Of a DNA stretch of 10,143 bases, positions 6,457 to 10,143 are shown piece after piece. The translations under genes were made by a program, and so were the position numbers. The number at the start of each line of letters is the position of its first letter. Within the stretch, counting starts at the first letter, position 1. A model generated the notes under the pieces. That model worked only from the letters and a program-made list of their open reading frames with translations, was not told the origin of the DNA and made no database searches. The DNA comes from Deltaproteobacteria bacterium GWA2_55_10 (lineage in GTDB: Bacteria > Desulfobacterota > GWC2-55-46): contig MGPL01000012.1 in NCBI GenBank assembly GCA_001797415.1, forward strand, positions 1 to 10,143, given 5' to 3'.

Positions 6457-8451
6457 TCAGATTGCCTTCTGAAGCGAAAAAAAGAAGGTAGCCCCCTTGC
6501 CCGGTTCGGATTTTGCCCAAACGCGGCCGCCGTGCCGCTCGATAATCCTTTTTACAGTGGCGAGTCCGACACCGGTCCCCGCAAACTCCTCGGCGGAATG
6601 GAGCCGTTGGAAAGGTTCAAATATAATCTCGGCATACTCAGCCGAGAAGCCCACCCCGTTGTCCGCGACAAAAAAAACCGCCATGCCGTCTTCAAAGCCG
6701 AGAAGCCCTAATTCTATGATGGATTGCTCGATTTTAGATGTATATTTCCAGGCATTTCCAATTATATTTTCAAGGGCCATCCGGACGAGGTGCGCGTCTC
6801 CGCGCGCTTTCAGGCCGCTCGTTATCTGTAATTTTACGTCTCTCGAGGGCTCAGCCTTTGTCAGGTCATCTATTATCTCGAATGCCAATTCGCTTACGTT
6901 TACCGTGTCGTATGTTATCGCTGCCCGCATTACGTAAGAGAGATTCAGGAGGTCATCTATCAACTGGTTCATGCGTTTTACGGACGACCGCAGCCTGTGC
7001 AGCTGGTCATGGCCGGTCTCATCGAGCCTGTCTTTTTGTTTTTTCAGCAGAAGCAGGCTGAAGCCGTCGATAAGCCGCAAGGGCGCGCGGAGGTCGTGAG
7101 CGACCGAATAAATGAAGGTCTCGAGTTCCTTGTTCGTGGCGGCCAGTTCCTCAAAAGCCTTCTTCAGGTCCATCGTCCTCTCCTCAACCCGCTTCTCCAG
7201 TTCAAGGTTGAGCTGCCGTATCTCTTTTTCCATGAGTTTTCTATCCGTGATGTCTATCGCCATGCCGGTTATGATATCGCCGTCCAGCCGCGCGCTCAGA
7301 AGGAAATATTTTTCATTGCTTCTCCTTGTGAGTACCTCGAATTCCTCGCCCTCTACCCTGCCATATCTTTTAAGCGAGTCTATGAACCGCGCCAGATCGG
7401 AGCTGTTTTTGAACCCTGTTCCCGCGCCTTCCATTATGGCGGCGTCGACGGTATCGAACCCGTACATGTCAGCCATGGCGTCGTTAAGGTAAATATATTG
7501 CCCATCCAAACCCATGTTGAATATGCCCACAAGAGAGTTTTCGACAAGACTCCTGTACTTCTTTTCGGACTCCTCGAGCATCCGCGCCGTTTTTCTCGTC
7601 TGGGTGACATCCTGAATTACCCCCTTGAGCTTTACAGGCCTCCCAGCCTCATCCCGGTCGATCTCGGCCTCCGAATGCACGACCAGTTCCTGCCCGTCCA
7701 GCCTCTTTATCCGGTAATCCAGGGAATATGGTCTTCCCTTTTGCAATGCCTCATCAAGGGCCTGCTCTACGGCCTTTCTGTCTTCAGCGTGGATGGCGTC
7801 GGCCAGCTCCTCATAAGTTGTAAGTTCTTCATGGCAGCCGAAAATGCGGTGCGCCTCCTCCGACCTGATGACGCGATTGCTGGCTATCTCCCATTCGAAG
7901 TTGCCGATGTGGGCGATCCTCTGGGCCTCCTCAAGCATCTTTTTGCTTTCAGCCAGCGACATAGTGGCCTCCGCGAGACGAGCCTTCTCAACATGCAAGT
8001 CCTCAAGTATGTTCAAGACCGCACGATTTGTCCGCGTCAGGGCCGCCTTCTCGGCGCTGAAGTCTTCAAGTATATTGAAGCTGGCCTTCATGGTCGTTTC
8101 CAGACTGCTCTTCTCGGCGAGCAGGTCCTCGAGCACGTTCATAATTGCCCTGTTGATGTGCTCCTGTCGCCTTTTTTCCGCGCTGAAGTCCTCGAGGATG
8201 TTAAGCGCCGCACGCTGGGCCTCTTCGAGCCGTTTTTTTTCAGAGCCGAAGTCTGTGAGGATATTGAATGCTGCCCTTTGGACCATCTCCAGGCGGCTCT
8301 TCTCAGTGGCAAAGTCATCGACTATATTCAAAATCGCGCGCTGGGCCTCTCTCAAACGATTCTGCTCGGCATCGAAATCCTCGAGCAGGTTGAAGGTCGC
8401 CTTCTGCAGTTCGCGTGTCCTTGCCTCGGCTCCTTTGAGATGCGCTTTCAT
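6457..8451 (-). CDS. Cytoplasmic PAS sensor histidine kinase with seven 21-residue N-terminal repeats
   Basis: A 664-residue kinase with no membrane helix or signal peptide. Order: short head (1-17); seven 21-residue coiled-coil repeats (18-164); PAS domain 1 (about 178-285, starting AHIGNFEWE, PAS_3-like); PAS domain 2 (about 295-405, YRSLVENSLVGIF to GMAIDITDRK); a coiled linker; HisKA with H452 in YSVAHDLRAPLR; HATPase_c with N box LENIIGNAWKY (N562, N566), G1 DNGVGF (597-602) and G2 GTGVGL (625-630). The H-box type is that of phytochrome-like kinases that signal to Rcp1-type regulators, matching the gene that follows. There is no GAF or PHY domain and no receiver of its own. The ATG lies in an ATGA overlap with the upstream PAS gene. 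No PAS cofactor ligand is evident, so the stimulus is unknown. Confidence 0.93.
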   Translation of the reverse strand: MKAHLKGAEARTRELQKATFNLLEDFDAEQNRLREAQRAILNIVDDFATEKSRLEMVQRAAFNILTDFGSEKKRLEEAQRAALNILEDFSAEKRRQEHINRAIMNVLEDLLAEKSSLETTMKASFNILEDFSAEKAALTRTNRAVLNILEDLHVEKARLAEATMSLAESKKMLEEAQRIAHIGNFEWEIASNRVIRSEEAHRIFGCHEELTTYEELADAIHAEDRKAVEQALDEALQKGRPYSLDYRIKRLDGQELVVHSEAEIDRDEAGRPVKLKGVIQDVTQTRKTARMLEESEKKYRSLVENSLVGIFNMGLDGQYIYLNDAMADMYGFDTVDAAIMEGAGTGFKNSSDLARFIDSLKRYGRVEGEEFEVLTRRSNEKYFLLSARLDGDIITGMAIDITDRKLMEKEIRQLNLELEKRVEERTMDLKKAFEELAATNKELETFIYSVAHDLRAPLRLIDGFSLLLLKKQKDRLDETGHDQLHRLRSSVKRMNQLIDDLLNLSYVMRAAITYDTVNVSELAFEIIDDLTKAEPSRDVKLQITSGLKARGDAHLVRMALENIIGNAWKYTSKIEQSIIELGLLGFEDGMAVFFVADNGVGFSAEYAEIIFEPFQRLHSAEEFAGTGVGLATVKRIIERHGGRVWAKSEPGKGATFFFSLQKAI
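7960..8400 (-). repeat. Seven in-frame 63-bp repeats (21-residue heptad units) in the kinase gene
   Basis: Residues 18-164 of the kinase divide exactly into seven units of 21 residues with no gaps. The consensus is about A-x-x-N-I-L-E-D-F-x-x-E-K-x-R-L-E-x-x-x-R; the Asn at unit position 4 is invariant and the E/D-D pair at 7-8 nearly so. Twenty-one residues equal three heptads, so the array would form a continuous coiled coil of about 42 turns' worth of helix. DNA identity between units is only moderate, so this is an old or diversifying array rather than a fresh duplication. Confidence 0.93.
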
Positions 8452-10143
8452 GCCTTCTCGCCGAGTTTTGATTTCAATTCATCTATTTCCTTTTTGAGCT
8501 CTATCATCTTCAGCTCCCGTCCGACGGTCAGCTTCTGAAATCTTTCCAGTTCGAGCAGCCTTTCAAGCTCTCTGGCGCGCTGCTCAGCAACCTGCTCTTC
8601 AGCTCTTCTCTGTGCTGTGATATCGCGGGCAGCGGCAAAGACGCCAAGCACGTTGCCGATCACGTCGTTATAGACCGAGGCGTTATAAAGGACATTGGTC
8701 AGTTTTCCATCCTTATGGCGGATCGTGAGCGGATAGTCCATTACGAACCCCTTTGCAAGTACCTGCTTGTAGCCTTCCCTTGCCTTTTCCGGCTCTGTGA
8801 AGTAATTTGCGAAATCCGCGCCGATGAGTTTCTCCCTTTCTATGCCCGTGACCCTGATGGTAGCCTCATTCACGTCGGTAATCTTGCCTTCGGGACTGAT
8901 GGTCACGAGAGGGTCGAGGGAAGCCTCGATGAGGCTCCTGGCGTACTGGGATGCCTGCTTCTGGGCGGTGACATCGCGAGCCGCGGCAAAGACGCCGAGG
9001 ACATTTCCGGCGTCGTCCTTGTAGACTGAGGCGTTATAGAGCACATCCACTGTTTTTCCGCTCCTGTGCCTGATAGTCAAAGGATAATCGGTCACCGTAC
9101 CTTTTGAGAAGACGAGTCGGTAACCTTCCCGCGCCTTCTCGGGCTCGGTGAAATAATTCGCGAAGTCCGTGCCGATGAGTTTCTCCATTTCTATGCCCGT
9201 GACCTTGATGGTAGCCTCGTTCACGTCGGTAATCTTGCCCTCGGGGCTGATGGTCACGAGCGGGTCGAGGGAGGCCTCGATGAGACTCCTGGCGTACTTC
9301 GATGCCTGCTTCTGGGCGGTGACGTCGCGCGCCGCGGCAAAGACGCCGAGGACATTTCCGGCGTCGTCCTTATAGACTGAGGCGTTGTAAAGCACGTCTG
9401 TCAGTTTCCCGTCCCTGTGACGGATCGTGAGGGGGTAGTTCATCACGAACCCCCTGTCAAGTACCTGTTTGTAGCCTTCTCTTGCTTCCTCGGGTTCGAT
9501 GAAGTAGTTCGCGAAGTCCGTGCCGATGAGTTTCTCCCTTGCTACGCCCGTGACCTTGATGGTAGCCTCGTTAACGTCGGTAATCTTGCCCTCGGGGCTA
9601 ATGGTCACGAGCGGGTCGAGGGATGCCTCGATGAGGCTCCTGGCGTACTGTGAGGCCTGCTTCTGCGCGGTGACATCGCGAGCCGCGGCAAAGACGCCGA
9701 GCACATTTCCTCCAATATCCTTATATACCGAAGCATTATATAGAACGTCGGTCAGTTTCCCGTCCCTGTGGCGTATAGTGAGCGGGTAATCCATTACAAA
9801 CCCCCTGGAGAGGACCTGCTTGTATCCTTCCCTGGCTTTCTCAGGTTCCGTGAAATAATTCGAGAAATCAGTAGCGATGAGCTTCATGCGCGCGAGTCCC
9901 GTGACCTTGATGGTAGCCTCGTTCACGTCGGTAATCTTGCCTTCGGGGCTGATGGTGACGAGCGGGTCGAGGGAGGCCTCGATGAGGCTCCTGGCGTACT
10001 GGGAGGCCTGCTTCTGCGCGGTTATGTCGCGGTCTATCGCTGAAAGTCCTGTTAATTTTCCTTTTTCATCCAGTACGGGAGAGACCGTAACGGCGACATC
10101 TATCAGCGTCCCATCCTTTCTTTTCCGCTGCGTCTCATACCGC
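8448..10143 (-). CDS. Tandem PAS-domain sensor protein, 5' end beyond window
   Basis: The frame is open from the window edge (first full codon at 10142-10140), giving the last 564 residues. Residues 1-44 are the end of a PAS/PAC domain of a different type (YETQRKRKDGTLIDVAVTV). Then come four near-identical 117-residue PAS modules (45-161, 162-278, 279-395, 396-512), each running from RSLIEASLDPLVTISPEGKI to GNVLGVFAAARDVTAQK. A 52-residue charged coiled-coil tail follows (QKLTVGRELKMIELKKEIDE). There is no kinase, cyclase, GGDEF or DNA-binding domain in the visible part. The gene ends in an ATGA overlap with the kinase gene, so the two products are made together and probably act together; the tail is a candidate contact surface. 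The internal ATG at 9926 is not a credible start because homologous PAS sequence continues upstream. No heme, flavin or chromophore ligand can be assigned. Confidence 0.9.
   Translation of the reverse strand, partial: RYETQRKRKDGTLIDVAVTVSPVLDEKGKLTGLSAIDRDITAQKQASQYARSLIEASLDPLVTISPEGKITDVNEATIKVTGLARMKLIATDFSNYFTEPEKAREGYKQVLSRGFVMDYPLTIRHRDGKLTDVLYNASVYKDIGGNVLGVFAAARDVTAQKQASQYARSLIEASLDPLVTISPEGKITDVNEATIKVTGVAREKLIGTDFANYFIEPEEAREGYKQVLDRGFVMNYPLTIRHRDGKLTDVLYNASVYKDDAGNVLGVFAAARDVTAQKQASKYARSLIEASLDPLVTISPEGKITDVNEATIKVTGIEMEKLIGTDFANYFTEPEKAREGYRLVFSKGTVTDYPLTIRHRSGKTVDVLYNASVYKDDAGNVLGVFAAARDVTAQKQASQYARSLIEASLDPLVTISPEGKITDVNEATIRVTGIEREKLIGADFANYFTEPEKAREGYKQVLAKGFVMDYPLTIRHKDGKLTNVLYNASVYNDVIGNVLGVFAAARDITAQRRAEEQVAEQRARELERLLELERFQKLTVGRELKMIELKKEIDELKSKLGEKA
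8607..10010 (-). repeat. Four tandem 351-bp in-frame repeats encoding PAS modules
   Basis: Unit boundaries on the minus strand are 10010-9660, 9659-9309, 9308-8958 and 8957-8607, each exactly 351 bp without indels. The segments coding for the module junction and PAS N-terminus are almost identical at the DNA level, including third codon positions. The central stretch (residues about 38-85 of each unit) has diverged, most in the third unit (GYRLVFSKGTVTDYP). The pattern fits recent duplication or continuing gene conversion. Confidence 0.95.

Noticed and set aside
6997..8538. 513-codon open frame on the plus strand
   Set aside because: It lies antisense to the histidine kinase and mirrors its repeats. 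The minus strand has complete kinase motifs, so this is a codon-bias shadow.
8448..9926. ATG at 9926 as the start of the PAS gene
   Set aside because: The frame stays open to the window edge, and the residues upstream continue the same PAS module plus an earlier PAS domain, so the true start lies outside.
7960..10010. Regular repeats as a CRISPR array or minisatellite
   Set aside because: Both arrays keep an open reading frame, encode recognisable PAS or heptad sequence, and have no repeat-spacer alternation.

Overview
The window looks like a chromosomal segment from a GC-rich, respiring Gram-negative bacterium. AGG (Arg) and ATA (Ile) codons are heavily used. The gene types (Sco-type copper protein, a membrane cytochrome b fused to iron-sulfur domains, a chemoreceptor with a c-type heme sensor, large PAS arrays) resemble anaerobic or micro-oxic Desulfobacterota/Nitrospirota-like lineages. 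That placement is inference from gene style; there is no rRNA or marker gene to confirm it.

Layout, left to right. Positions 1-250 are non-coding and hold three GC-rich hairpins and a good -10 box. Positions 251-3333 (+) form a tight three-gene operon: a Sco/SenC protein with a C-terminal membrane anchor; a cytochrome b fused to two [4Fe-4S] clusters and an MvhD-like iron-sulfur domain, overlapping the Sco gene by 4 nt; and an unrecognised two-helix membrane protein 9 nt further on. A perfect 13-bp intrinsic terminator (3361-3392) closes the operon. A sigma70-like promoter then leads into a 728-residue chemoreceptor (3512-5698, +) whose periplasmic domain carries one CxxCH heme c motif. A non-coding gap (5699-5910) precedes a tRNA-Leu(UAG) at 5911-5993 (+).

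Positions 6024-10143 (-) hold a coupled signalling operon, read right to left. First comes a protein made of near-identical 117-residue PAS modules, whose 5' end lies beyond the window. Next is a histidine kinase whose N-terminus is seven tandem 21-residue coiled-coil repeats (4-nt overlap with the PAS gene). Last is a single-domain Rcp1-type response regulator (1-nt gap).

Possible joint logic (inference): the first operon builds a quinone-reactive redox module linking the membrane pool to low-potential iron-sulfur or thiol partners in the cytoplasm. The heme chemoreceptor and the PAS/kinase/regulator operon are candidate sensors of redox or electron-acceptor state. The most unusual items are the cytochrome b-ferredoxin-MvhD fusion with a divergent Qo motif, and two adjacent, translationally coupled genes that are both built from tandem in-frame repeats (351 bp and 63 bp units).
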